Shown: one piece after another, positions 1-11,676 of the stretch
How positions within the stretch are numbered: position 1 is the stretch's first letter
Layout: each line of letters begins with the position of its first letter
Origin: Ceraceosorus guamensis
Lineage: Eukaryota; Basidiomycota; Exobasidiomycetes; Ceraceosorales; Ceraceosoraceae
Reading direction: 5' to 3'
Assembly: GCF_003144195.1 (NCBI RefSeq)
Contig: NW_020290011.1
Location: 299,283-363,282 of the forward strand
Length of the DNA stretch: 64,000 nt
Translations under genes and position numbers: made by a program
Notes under the pieces: model-generated
The model's database searches: none
What the model saw: only the letters and a program-made list of their open reading frames with translations
Told to the model about the DNA's origin: nothing

Positions 1-1212
1 TGACACCCGGGATGATCGGAATAGTGATGCCAGCAGCACGAGCCTTGGCGAGCCAGGAGTGGTAGAGAAAAACATCGTAAAACAGTTGCGTCACTATAAA
101 CGATGCGCCAGCTCGCTGCTTGGAAAGCAAAACTGGAATTTCGGCCTCTCCCGAAGGCGTCAAAGAGTCTGTGTGACCCTCGGGGTAGCCTGTGGTGCAG
201 AAGCTGCGCGGTTGGAAGCCAGGTAGCTGGCAGTGCTCGTGCTAAAGGGACCACTCACCCGCCACCCCAATCGAGAACCAGTCTCCATGCCCAGATCGTA
301 TGTACCGGACTAGGTCTTCGGCATGTTGAAATCGATTGTCGGAAGGAGTCCAGTACTCTGAGCCTCGTGGAGGATCTTGTTTTCGCCGTCCATACAGGGA
401 AAATTCTCAGGCACACTGGTGCACGTCCATGTCTCAACAATTTCCTAACGCCACTCACCTCCTCTTAAAGCTAGCAGGTTCCGGATACCGATCGCTCTCG
501 CTTGCTAAAGGTGAAAGGCAGGACGACAGGGGCGGTCAGCCGGTGGATTTGACGTCAGGCCTGCCACCGCTCGACGTTCCTCCCTTGAGTCGCCGAAGAA
601 GCGTACCCCATAGGCGCAACGTGGATGTGGGATTTCTCTTGACCACGCATCCATGCCGCCACTCACCTTTAAGGTGACATCCAGCGCTTCTCTGCTGACG
701 TTGGTGCACGTAAGATGCAGACAGCATTCTGTTGCCAATTCATCGTTGGCAGGAGCTTCAATGATAGCTTGAATCTCCCTTTCTTCTAGCGTCCTATTCC
801 TGCTTTCTGCTTCCGAAGACGGACTTTCCCACCTTGTCCAGTCCAAATCAGCGGGTCTGAGCAGTCCCTTGTGTACTCTGCCAGCAAGCACCATGCTGAT
901 ATTTTGCGTGCTTCCGCCTGCTCCCCAAGTCACTTGCATCCAAGAAGGTCCGCATTGAGTTTTCATTCTCAATATCCGAGCATACAAGTTCTGTAGACCT
1001 GAAGATGTCTTGGGCGGGAAGAATTCGAGCGAGATGGCGGGTCGAGTAGAGGAGTGATGTGATAGAATGCTTGGAATGTGAGAAGGATGCGGGGAAGGAA
1101 TTGATTTGGTAGCGGAGGACGTGCCACTGTCGCTGTGAAGTGCCCCATTGCTGCTCCCAACGTGCGCTGGGATGGTTTGGGACCCCGTAGCGCTGCTCGT
1201 ACCCGCCGACAT
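1..1212 (-). CDS. Methylenetetrahydrofolate reductase, 5' part, truncated by window edge
   Basis: NAD(P)H/FAD-dependent reduction of 5,10-methylene-THF to 5-methyl-THF, which feeds methionine synthesis. Four exons are inferred: 667-1212, 459-504, 259-375 and 189 down to the window edge. All junctions keep frame and use GTGAGT donors. Visible family motifs, in order: LEFFPPKT, VTWGAGGST and LHLTCTN in exon 1; GIRNLLALRG in exon 2; DPPRGSEYW, DLVRYIR and HGDWFSIGVAG in exon 3; GYPEGH and FIVTQLFYD in exon 4. These lie in the catalytic TIM barrel. The remaining barrel and the C-terminal regulatory domain lie outside the window. The first ATG of the frame is at 1212; the first 60 or so residues are Ser-rich and poorly conserved, so a shorter start is possible. 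Which of the two usual fungal paralogues (Met12 or Met13 type) this is cannot be decided. Confidence 0.93.
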
Positions 1213-2280
1213 TTTCAAAGTGGTTTCTCTCAGAGGTGTAGGCGATCACGATGCGTGCGATGCGCGCCAAGACCAAGCAAGCCTGAACGGGGGTGAGTGG
1301 GTGAGCGATGAGCTTGCGAACGTGATTCGATCTGATGTGTCGGCGGCAAGGGAGGTCATGAAAGCGTAGTATTGTCAACACTCCAGAGTTGGGAGTCAAC
1401 CCTGCGGTGTGTCTTCTTGGTCCACCTTTTCACACGTCCTTCTGCTTCTGCCGTTTACGGTATTCGATGCGCATTCAGCAAGCGTGCTGATGTACTCAAG
1501 ACTGTAGGTGGGGCGCTAGGCAAGCCACTCTTCTTCTTGCACGCCTGATGCATGCAGCAGCAGCTGCGAAAGTCCAAAAAAAAGCTCATCAACATCGTGT
1601 GACCCAAGAAAGCTAACCGAGGCGATCTGATCACGTGATGAACTTGCTCTTCTCTCACGATCCTTGATCGATGCACGACTCATCAAGTCGACTCTTCAAC
1701 CTCTTGTCCCACGCTCTTGAGATCACCAATCGCGACGCAAGATTCACGAATGGTCCGAATGAAGCGTGAGTGAACGCCGAAGAATTTCGAGTCCAGGTAG
1801 GAGATCAAGGGCCCTCTCTGGCCTTCGAGAAGCATTTGGGTTATCCTCCAACTCTTCGGTAGGTCATCATTGTCAACAACAGACACCTTCTACGGAGATT
1901 GCCAGACTCGGTCGATCATACATTAGACAGAATGGAGATATCTAAGGAGACCCTATACGCTCAGCAAGACCAGTGCCGAACATGTATGTGTGTTCGGACT
2001 TGGTTCAGACTTGGTAGGATTTGTGCGCCTGGTGGCTTTGCGTGGATGGTGAGGGAGCGAGCACACAAAGATTGATCTCGTGCCGAAGTACTTGCTGCTT
2101 TCTCGTTGATTAGGCCGGATCCTCCTTCAACGCGACGGAAAGGTGGCCATGCGAATCTTTTACGTCAATGACGACGAGTGACCGCATGATGTGAGCAGGT
2201 ACTCAGCGGTTAATAGCTCGAAGAGCGTCAACATCCACTTACACGGTTAGGTTGTAGATCGCAGTGATGGTCGGTCGTGT
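1213..2280. other. Intergenic region upstream of MTHFR
   Basis: About 1.07 kb between the MTHFR start and the 3' end of the next minus-strand gene. No convincing coding frame. It contains a perfect TCACGTGA palindrome (listed separately) and probably holds the MTHFR promoter. Confidence 0.6.
1631..1638. promoter_or_regulatory. TCACGTGA palindrome, candidate Cbf1/bHLH site for MTHFR
   Basis: An exact TCACGTGA octamer lies about 420 nt upstream of the MTHFR ATG. In yeast, Cbf1 with Met4/Met28 binds TCACGTG upstream of sulfur-amino-acid genes. Placing such a site before a methionine-pathway gene is consistent, but binding here is inference. Confidence 0.4.
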
Positions 2281-2814
2281 TCAGTCATGAGCTTCGACTT
2301 GATCGGTCGAACGGCGTTGCAAGGCATCGACTTGACTTCCGACGTTCTCCAAGGGGTCATCTCGAGCTTCATGCCGGTCCTCAGTACCCGATCCATGTAG
2401 TCGGCGAGACTCCAAGACTTCTGGTGCTTGCAAGCCACGCCTGACGTGGCGCATGCTAGAAAGCAGAGCAGTGATGTGGCTGCCAAGGCTTCTTGGTACC
2501 TCTTTGCGTGCTGGAACGCTGTCGCCAATGACTGCTCTTCGCCAATTCTGGATGGCTGAGGCTTTCGTGTACTGAATAGCGCCAATCTCGGACGGCCTGC
2601 CACTCTTGGTAGGGGTGATCTTAACCAGCTCGGTCGTCTCCTCGCGTTGGACGAGAGCAACGTCACGCTTGGCGTGATGCTCGATTTCGTGGCCAGAATG
2701 GTGGCCAAATCGCAGAGGCACGCCGTAGGGAGCGGCTTGGACCTGCGTCAGAGACGCCAACGTGGCCACAATGGCCAGGCTAGCTGTGACAATCAGCTTG
2801 AGTGTAGCAGGCAT
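2281..2814 (-). CDS. Small secreted protein of unknown function
   Basis: A single-exon frame of 177 residues. The N-terminus is a clear signal peptide: MPATLK, a hydrophobic stretch to about residue 24, then a likely cleavage after VQAA or VQA. A dibasic KR follows at about residue 49 (HHAKRD), which could be a Kex2 pro-peptide site. The rest is charged and rich in Arg, Glu and Ser, without cysteines or a recognisable domain. The second half is less convincing because another frame is also open there (2247-2500), so an unrecognised intron may change the C-terminus. A TATATA element lies about 250 nt upstream. It could be a secreted effector-type protein, but nothing in the sequence gives a function. 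Confidence 0.5.
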   Translation of the reverse strand: MPATLKLIVTASLAIVATLASLTQVQAAPYGVPLRFGHHSGHEIEHHAKRDVALVQREETTELVKITPTKSGRPSEIGAIQYTKASAIQNWRRAVIGDSVPARKEVPRSLGSHITALLSSMRHVRRGLQAPEVLESRRLHGSGTEDRHEARDDPLENVGSQVDALQRRSTDQVEAHD

Positions 2815-4524
2815 GTTGGTGGAGACTGCAAAGTGGGACTGCTTGGTAGACCGTCGATATGCCGCAAGAGGCTCAAATGTGCAACGAGGAGATGGCGGGA
2901 TACAGCGATGAGATACCGCTCAGGATTGCAGATCGAAGCCAAGGGATGTGGAAGAGACGCAGTGAGCTTGAGCGTGCGCAAATCGTATAGTAGATGAAAG
3001 CGCAGGAGGAGCTTGTTGAGGGTGTTGTGGGATCATTGCGAGGGGCGTCGATTTCAGGGGCGCTATATAGCACGCAGCCTAGGTTCTGATCGCCTTCACC
3101 GCAGGCGTGTTTGATCATACCTGGACGCATTGGCGCATTTGAGTGCCTGAATCATGCCACGAGGACACGGGCTTCGAGTCACGTAAAGGGTACCATGACG
3201 AAGAAAGCCTGTGGCATTGCAACCATAAGTCTGCTCAACCGGGGTGAGCTCATCCCATATGAGTAAAAGACTGTCTGTTGGCACTTTGTACCTCAGCCTG
3301 TCGGGCCAAAGGTAAGTAACTCCATTGCCCTTCCTCGACTCTCGCAGTCCTTGCTAGGAGTTGGACAGGGACAGTGTGGTGGCTGACAAAGAGTGTTACT
3401 TCGGCGTCGTATTGCTACTAGTCCTGCTTGAGTGGTGACGACGGCACGCAATACCGAAAAAGGACCCAGATCCTTTTCTATTGCGTCGCAAGGCCCTTCG
3501 TGGCAGAAGACTTCTGCAATCAGCTCGGAGCGCTCGGAGATGGAAGGCAGAAGGTGTAGACGTGGCAGGGGCTTTGACGCGATACCAGTCAGGACGGATG
3601 TAGGATGTTGTCCTGATCATGATCTCACGCGGCTGCATCGTGTCACTCGCTCGTTGAGAATGAGGCACAGGATGACGGCGGCGTTTGTGGCAGCGCAAAT
3701 GGCGCTGTCTGCGCTCGTGAGCTCGGTCCTTCTCGTCTCTGACCCATACCCATCTTCAGGACGCCAATGACGATGTACTGCGAACTGCCGCTTGTTGCGA
3801 CTCGATAAACCGAAAAGCTCACAATCCGAGCTGATGCCGAAGGCGCTGCATCACTGATCGCGAATCCGCGTCGCCAATCGAGGAGATCGCACCCATCGCG
3901 TCGTAGAGTGGCCGCTGCAAGGTTACAATGGCGTCAGTGGAAGGGCCGACGAGCAGGACAGTCGATAATCATTTGCGCGCGCTGGCGCATTGTCGGAAGT
4001 GGGCAAATTCCTTGCCTCGTTCTTGCGACGCCCAGTGGTCAATGTGCGCTGGCCGTGTGACCCGCTTGCAATGTGTTACGACCAGATAAAGCTAAGCAAA
4101 AGCCACCTTTGTGATTGCATTGTAAGCATCTGATTCCGAACCGTTGCGGGGCGACGTGTAAATGCAGCAGCCGGACGCGTGCAATGCCTCGTCCAATCTG
4201 GACACAATCAAGGAGCACTTAGCGAATTTCGGCTCCAGGTGTTGATTCGGGCGTACGCCTGATTCTCCAGACGCCGGAAAGGTGCGTGCTTTGGGGATAC
4301 GAGCCGATAGCGCAGCATAAAATCTGGGTATGCGACTCGAGACTATAATCCCAGTCGTCGAGTCGGTACCGGAGGCGGTCACCCGAAGCGCTTGCCGTGA
4401 CATGGAGACCAGCTACGAAGGGCGCTGTTGGCGTGAGGTCACCGAGCACCTGTGACCGTACCGCACGGGACGCGTTAAAGGTATGCTCGTTGATCCGAGA
4501 TGGTGCAAAAGAACGCTAGCATTT
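2815..4524. other. Intergenic region, no supported gene
   Basis: About 1.7 kb between the secreted-protein start and the TBCD stop. Several frames of about 100 codons are open on both strands (for example near 3396-3770 and 4092-4449). None shows a family motif or joins to others through good splice sites. A TATATA at 3064-3069 may belong to the secreted-protein promoter. Confidence 0.5.
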
Positions 4525-7500
4525 TCAGGGCGTAGCACTGATCTGCGGCTGCAGGTGCCACGTTAGCTTCAGATGTTCGACCAATTGGCGCGTCTTGGCC
4601 CTACATCTTTCTATAGGTTCATCTGCCCACGCAGTCTCCAACAAGAGCTCTTCCACCTGCTCCATCGTTTCGGCTTCCGTCCCATCCTCGTCCTGTGTAG
4701 ATGAAATGTCCACCTCTTGTAGAACACCGAAGAGCATTTCAGCAGTGGAGGTTCTAAGCGTGGGTATGCCCTCGGATGCCAGAAAGAGGTGCATCTTGTC
4801 TAGAATTTGCGTGCGCAATGCAGGTACTCGTAGAAGGTTGACGTTGAGCTGCATGCATGCTACTACCCTTTGCCGAGCTTTGATTCGATCAACGTTGCGT
4901 TGCACAAGGTTTAAGGTCTTGCGGAGTTGCTCGTTCGCCTCTGACGCCCTCGCAGAGCTGGGTAAGCTCTCATCTTGGGATCGCGGTATCGCTTCGTGAC
5001 TGCCTATCGCCTGGCCAAAACGGGCTTCGTAAATTCCCGCTGCGAGAAGCGTGCTGATTGCTTGCAATGCCGGCACAAATGTCTGATTTGCCGCGTAATT
5101 CTTCACAGCTAGCTGATGAAGATCTTTCAATAGCTGCAGCGGAGTGTAAGGCTCAAAGCCCTCTACCTCGATCTTGTCACTGTGTGAGGTGGTTGATAGG
5201 GCGAATGTGGCAAGCGAAGACGCCACATCGCGATACTGCGACGACCATCGCATGGATAAGCTGCCGAGGCGCGGGGTGCAATATGCAGCAAGCACTCACC
5301 GCCATCTCAGTCTTTGAGCCGAGACTCAGCACCAAGCCGTGCAAGAGCTCTCCGCGATATCGAGGAATGACAAGTAGCTCGGTCGCTCTCGGAAATAACC
5401 ATGATGGCTGAGCTAGCTCTGCTGTAGTATCTCTGCACGCGTTCAATTTGAAGATTGGATGGTCAGTGCGTACATAACCAAACTTACAACCACCTCAGCT
5501 AACCTCGGGAAATGCCGGTCTATTATCGCCATTCCTTCGGGCGTGTGCATGCCCCTGCTTTTCGCACGGTGATCATCGCTAGCATCTCGGCACATGCTCA
5601 GCAAGTGGGAGCCGGCCTCGGCGCGCACACTATCGATGCGCTCGACAGTCTGTTTGAGCAAGCCTGCAACGATGTCGTGGAAAGTCTGCAGGGGCAACCA
5701 CGCCTCAAACGATCTCTCCGCGATGAGGTGTTCAATGGATGTCCTGTGCAGGTCCACCAGCGTCCGTAGACCTGCTACACAGGCCAGGCGCACCCACGAG
5801 CCCACGTCTCCTCTTTGATCGGTCGTATAGTCGTTCAGACCTCTCAAGAGGGCCTTGAACACTTCTTGACCCAATTCTGGAGAACACACTAGGAAGCGCA
5901 CCACTAGGTTTGAGTGATTGTTAGGGCAGACGAATCCTGTAGAGAAGACTCACAGTTGCCGAAAGTGGAGGCCAAATTCTGAATTGCTTGGACTAGAGCA
6001 GCGCAAGCGTTCTGCCTCGTCTCAATGACGGGGCTATAGCTCGTGCTCTGCAAAAGTACTTCAAATCAGAATCGAAGTGCGAGCGATTCCCACCGCAGTT
6101 ACCCACCTGTTCATCCAGCAGGCTGAGCAAAAAGTGCATCGTTTCCTCGAATGCCTCGGGAAACTCTCGGAAGCAGTACATTCCCAGCGCTCTTGTTTGC
6201 CCTTGCTGTTCCGCCGCAGGGATACCTCTCCATCGCTCGATCGTGCTCTTGATGCGTGAGGTGCAATCTTGAAATTGGCTGGCTTCTGATAGCGCTTCTG
6301 CCGCCGCAATCTGTACTGAAGTGTCTGATCGAGCAATGGCGGCATTGACAATGACTGACCAGCTGGCCTCGGTGGCCTCTGTAGCGGCAGCACTCGACAA
6401 CGAGACTTCGTTCGCGCTTGACGCAATCAGCTTGCAGGCTGCAAAAAGGACCAGATTTGCGCCCATGGAGCGGAAGACACTCCTGGGTACAAGCTCGAGA
6501 GCTTTGAAAGCCTGAGACCGAGTCGACCAAGCCAAATCGGACTTCAGCATTCATTCTCATAACAAGACTCGCTGTGTCGCTCACCTCGATCTTGATGGAC
6601 TGTTCAAGCTCTTGCTCAAGCTCGTGCGAAGCCTTGCAGAGCTCGCTGAGCGTCAGAAGGCTACCATGCAGCTGGGTTGCCTGTCCTGTGGAGCATCTCG
6701 TGCACTGAGAGTCGTCGTGACGTCAGAACGATTTCGTTCGTTGGTAACAACCTGCTCACTCACAAAACCTTTGACTAAGGGGGGTGCGAGATTACGGAAA
6801 TCAACGGTCGCGATATTAGCAACTGCTTGAGCACCCAGCTCCCGCATATTGGGATCCCAATGGTTGAGCGTGATGTCTTGGAGATGTGTCAATAGACTCT
6901 GTCGGTAGACATCGTGAACAGCTACCCGATGTGCGCATGCCAAGAAGGCGTGCTTCCGAATGCTGACCGCGTAAAAGTCCGTTTTGCGGATGACGTCAAT
7001 GCCGTGCGGAAAGATGTTCTGCGTTGCACGTGAGGAAAGCCATGGCAAGGCGAACGAGATACGTCAATCCAAGTAGGTGACCTTTGATGGTCCTATGTAC
7101 TACTCACAAGTCTGCCTACACATTCCTGAAAGGCCGCACTCGCAGCTCTTCGAATTGACACATCTCTATCGAGACAAGCCACATTGACCAGCCTTTGAGC
7201 CAAAGAAATGGCATGTGACCGGAGAGCATTGGCATCGTGCGCACGAGCTAGGGCCCAGAGCACGTAGCAAGCAGCGTCGCGCACGCCCGTGCCAACGGAA
7301 TGAGCGCCTCTGCGGACATCGAACAGTAGCGCCTTTTTGAGAACGAGGCGGAGGATTAATACCATGACAGTGTAGCAACACCCGACGCGTGCCGGCTGAG
7401 AGGTTCACCGCTGGCTCTATGCAGCACTTACCTTGCTGACCCAAAGCAGCTTCTCATCCAGCTCTTCTGGGTTGAGCAAGCCTCGCCTCGCCAGCTCGGC

Positions 7501-9760
7501 AATAGCCAGACAAGCGCCGTGCCATGTGTACTCGCTGACGTTGCTGAGATCCTCTGCTTCTCCCAGAATGTCGACGACGTTAATTCTGAAGAGGTCTACA
7601 ATCGCATCTGCTACCTGATCCGAGAAGGAGTTTGGCAGGCGTCCGCATATTCGTGCAAGGCCTTTGGCTGCCGAGTAGCGCACGACAGTGTCCTAAGGTG
7701 CGAGCTAATCAATGTCAGCGCCAGCAGCATAGTCAGCAATGAAGATGAGCTCGACTCGCCTTATCTTGAAGGGAATTGAGTATCCGAGCGATACATCCAT
7801 CAACCTCCTCCGGGACTTCATCGCCATCTTGCTCTATTTCTTCCTGGTCGATTGCGTTTGAAGCAGCGGTGCGCGAGGCTTCGAAGTTACTCGTCCTTGG
7901 CAGAGGTTGTGCTAAGGCATAACCGTGGACTCCGTGAGTCCATCTTTCCTGCGTTGCTTAGTCAGCCCACCTCTCTCTCACCTCTCTGCACTCTTCTTCG
8001 TTTTTTGGGCTTGAGCAGCTTGAGTCCCAGTCTCGAGGTCAATTTGGTCCTGTATTTAGTCAGTAAGCTGTTTCCAAGGAGACCCTCTCTGTTTCTGTCT
8101 TCAAGCACTTGCGGCACATCCGTTGGACCTCCCGCTGGCGGAGAGTAAATGTCTAGGATGCTATGGATTGCACCAAGGTCATCGCCTAGCGCCGATGCAT
8201 CCGACACCTTGACAATCTCGCAGAGAGAGTGCATGATCCCTGTCGCCTAAAAAGAACGAAAGGGTCAAAAGGGGTCTAACATTGCACTCGGATAGCAGCT
8301 GCCTGCTCACCAAGAGTGCAGAGGGTTGAGCGGGTGGGAGCAGTGTTGCATAGCACCAGCTTAGGTATGTAGGGAGATGGCTAGAGGCCGCATCGCGCCT
8401 AATCAAGGGAAGAAATGGAAAGTAGAAGCGTGAGAATTGGACTCGAGAAAGCAGGTCTCCATCTCCGCGCTCACCTCTGAAACAGCTTGCCCAGCAGTAC
8501 GGCAGCTGCTTCGCGCTCTTTACCAGGAGCGCTAATGAAGGCTGTGCTTACGTCCACGAGCCTTGAAACAATACCAGCTCTCTCTGAAGCTCCCTCGATG
8601 CCGCCTGAGGGGTTCTTGTTGCTCGTGGCCCCTTGATCGAACTTTTGCAAATCAAATGGAATCATGCAGACCAAGCTAAGCCAAAGCAACAGCGCGTACC
8701 TCAGCTCCCAAGAGGCGCCTGTACGTGGAGGTTCAGCTTGTGACAATGTTTTGCTGGCATCTCCAGAGATGTCAGTCTCGCCTTCCAAGAATTGCAGGGC
8801 AGGATGCAGGTCTTGAACGGAGTGAGGAAAGAAGCGGACTGAAAGGGCAGCACGGCGTCAGCGCTGCAACCACAGCGACGATACCATCATCTAACGCAGG
8901 CGTGAAGAGCCGGACTGGCATCGGTTTCGTCTCGTCCATGCGCCATCGAGCCCTTGATCAGCGCGTCATCCGCCCACCACAGGCCTCATCTCCGCTTTCG
9001 ACTGCGAGCGTATCGCGCCCTTTTGTATATCGTCCCGCCCACCAATCTTATGACGCTTTGCTCAAGCGACTCACCTATGGTCTTGTAACCTCGAATTTTG
9101 GTGAAGATATACAACAGCTTCGAGACTTCGTCTAGACGTTTGACGTCTTCAGCAAGCCCATCCTGGAAAGTGTCCGCATCGTAGCGCCTCCTCACGAGGC
9201 TCTGAAATTGGTGGACCGTTGGCGTCACAATCCGGTCCAGGTACGGGTCGAGGAGGTATGATTGTTCTTGATATTGCTCAAGCTGCGGGTTTGAGGCGAA
9301 ACGTCCCTTAGCCTAGCTGTTCTCCTCCTACCAGGCATCTTGTCGACAACTAAGCAGGTTGCGCACAAACGTCCCCAGACCTGGACCGGTGCTCCAATCC
9401 CTTGCCTCAGATGCTAAGTCGATCGACAGCGCCAGCAGGTACTCGGCGCCTCCTTTGACTCGTGCCTGCTATCCATCATGGTGCCGTTCGCCCATCATCA
9501 TGATGAACGCACGCACGCAACTTTGCCCCACGACTTCGTGATGCGGACATGACCAACGTATGACTCACGATAGCGACCAGCCTACTCAAATTCTCTTCCC
9601 CTCCGCTCGCCTTCGCTCCAGTCACAGATCTTGACGCCTTCTCGTTCTGACTCAAAAAGTCAGAGAGCACGCTAAAGAACTGATCGGCAGATTCGAAGCT
9701 GTGCAATTGCACTTCATCTTCCGCTCCCAATTTTGCTCCGCCGAGCGTCGGATCGAACAT
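4525..9760 (-). CDS. Tubulin-folding cofactor D (TBCD/Alp1/Cin1 family)
   Basis: HEAT/ARM-repeat chaperone that takes beta-tubulin from cofactor A and works with cofactors C and E to assemble or disassemble alpha/beta-tubulin dimers. Exon 1 is 9569-9760 and exon 2 is 9075-9282; their join gives QYQEQSYLLDPYLDRIV, the cofactor D signature. LYIFTKIRGYKTI closes exon 2, and exon 3 continues FFPHSVQDLHPALQFLEGE. Later exons carry RYALLLWLSLVCMIPFDL (near 8670), YRTKLTSRLGLKLLKP (near 8020), TWHGACLAIAELARRGLL (near 7500) and LLFDVRRGAHSVGTGVRDAA (near 7300). The C-terminal exon runs 4525-5295 and ends in a helical tail. At least ten short introns are present and not all were placed. The start at 9760 is the first ATG in frame; an additional upstream exon (ATG near 9922) cannot be excluded. 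Confidence 0.92.
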
Positions 9761-11676
9761 GAGGTGTGCTGCGTCAGTCGCGCTTCCAGGACGTGGGGCC
9801 TAAATATGTGCCGACGGAAAGCGGCTGCGGGGCAGAAGTCAAAGGCGCTGGCTTTGCTTGACCGACTCTGGTCGATGCTCCTCGTATCCATACTTTGTGA
9901 TTGAGGCACACCATCGAGAGCCATCGTGCTGCAATCACTCAATTTTTGATTTGAATGTGAATCAAGCATCATGCACCCACCCACTTCCCATCCAACACTT
10001 TTGGCTCACTCACGACTTGACCACGACTCACGACTTCCAGCAGCCCCCGCCTCACAAATCTTGAATCCGCGCGCTTGACGCGCACCAGCACAAGCACGTG
10101 ATCTTTTGAAATTGTAATCACGTGGTAGCTGAATCCTCAACTCCAACTCAAGACTCTTGACTCCTCCTCAGCTCCCCAACCATCAACGATCGTGCAGTCG
10201 TGAGAGTCAAGAGTAGTGGGGCCTCCTTAATAAAAGGCAGAAGAGAGGAACGTATCACCATCATCCATGCGGAGCATAAGCGTTGACACTCCGCAATCTC
10301 TACCGTTCTGGAGCTCTTGGACGGATCAAGAGCGAAAAAGTGCTTGGCAGTCTCTTGACATTGGTCGCTCTAGTGAGAGAAACTCGGATTGTGACTGCCA
10401 AGACAACGACGAGCAAGTGGGTGCTTGGGGTCATTTGAGAACTCGCATCAAAAATTCCGCGGTACATTCTCCGTACCCGCGGTGGCGGCGTATGTAGAAA
10501 GAGGCTCACCGCGCTTTGACCTCGACATGCATTGGGGCTTTGTCATTCCGCATTCGTGATTCGAATGTCACACCGGGCCGTCTCATTACTTGGGGGCGAA
10601 CAAAGATAATGCGCAGGCGAAGACACATATAGTCAAGGTGCTCTCATAGCGGTACCCTCGACCCATTGCCCCCGGGCCGCATACAGGTACCTACTCCGAA
10701 GGCGGTCTCCTACATTTCCCGTGCCTTCAATCAATGGACAGTCCCAAGCGAGATGGTCACCACAGTAGCCATGATTCAGTACTCACGAACGTTATGATTG
10801 CAAGGGTGTAGAGGGCGAGGTGACCGGCTGTGTGCTGCGAGGGAATAGAAAGTAGCATGTGGAAATGGATCTCGTCAGCTCGTCCAATCCTGCTCGAGTC
10901 CGACTTTATCCCTGATCAGTACAGCGCCGCGCCGCGCCGCGCGACAAGATCGTTTATCGATTGACTGCAACGGTCACGAATGGCTGCATACCACTTCTAC
11001 AATTTGGAAACCCTTCTCCTCCTCGTAGAGGGCAGACATAGTGGCATGAGAAGGCTCGGCTCCCGCCACAAGACACTCTTTCGACCTTCCAGCGTGCCGT
11101 TCTTACCCTGCGTCGGACATGGAAGCCGCGGACCACTCAATCATCTCACCGTCCCATGGCCATCCGAAAGATCACTCTCCCTAGTCATACAGATTCTACC
11201 CCAATCATAGAGGACTCGAAAGGGCACCACATATCTCATCCAGGCCAAGCAGGCCATAAGTCTCACAAATCAGGCGCAGATAGAAGTCGCCAAGGTACAT
11301 CGCTTAGGGCAGAATCCTCAAGCTATGGAGACATGACAATCCGATAAGAGTCAAGAGGAAATGAAAGGCGAATAACGTCGTTCAGTCGGGCCTCGTCGCG
11401 TCTAGAATCACGAGTCGAGGAATCAACACGCCGAAGCCTCCCTTTCCCTTTCCGCATTACATCGGGCCCCTGACTGAAACACATGTGCAAAGATACGTGA
11501 CCCGTTCCCTCGAAAGCCAAAGGGTGATCATCACCCTTTGCTCGTCGACCACCCGAGCCTCTTGGGTTGCTCGAGTCGGAGCCCTGCATTCCTGCCAAGA
11601 CCCGCACGCAAAAAGAAGCTTGACCACCATCAGCGCCAATTGCAGCGATCAAGATTTTCTGTTGCAAACTTGAAAA
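9761..11676. other. Divergent intergenic region between TBCD and the MFS transporter
   Basis: About 1.9 kb without a convincing gene. It holds two CACGTG cores within about 25 nt (near 10096 and 10119), several ACTC/GACTC words near 10015-10165, an AATAAAAGG TATA-like element near 10230, and a short GCCGC repeat near 10925. Presumed promoters of both flanking genes. Confidence 0.5.

Noticed and set aside
9340-9460. Open stretch LLALSIDLASEARDWSTG in TBCD, considered as an exon
   Set aside because: Direct joining of exon 1 to the QYQEQSYLLDPYLD exon keeps frame and reproduces the family signature; this stretch falls in the intron.
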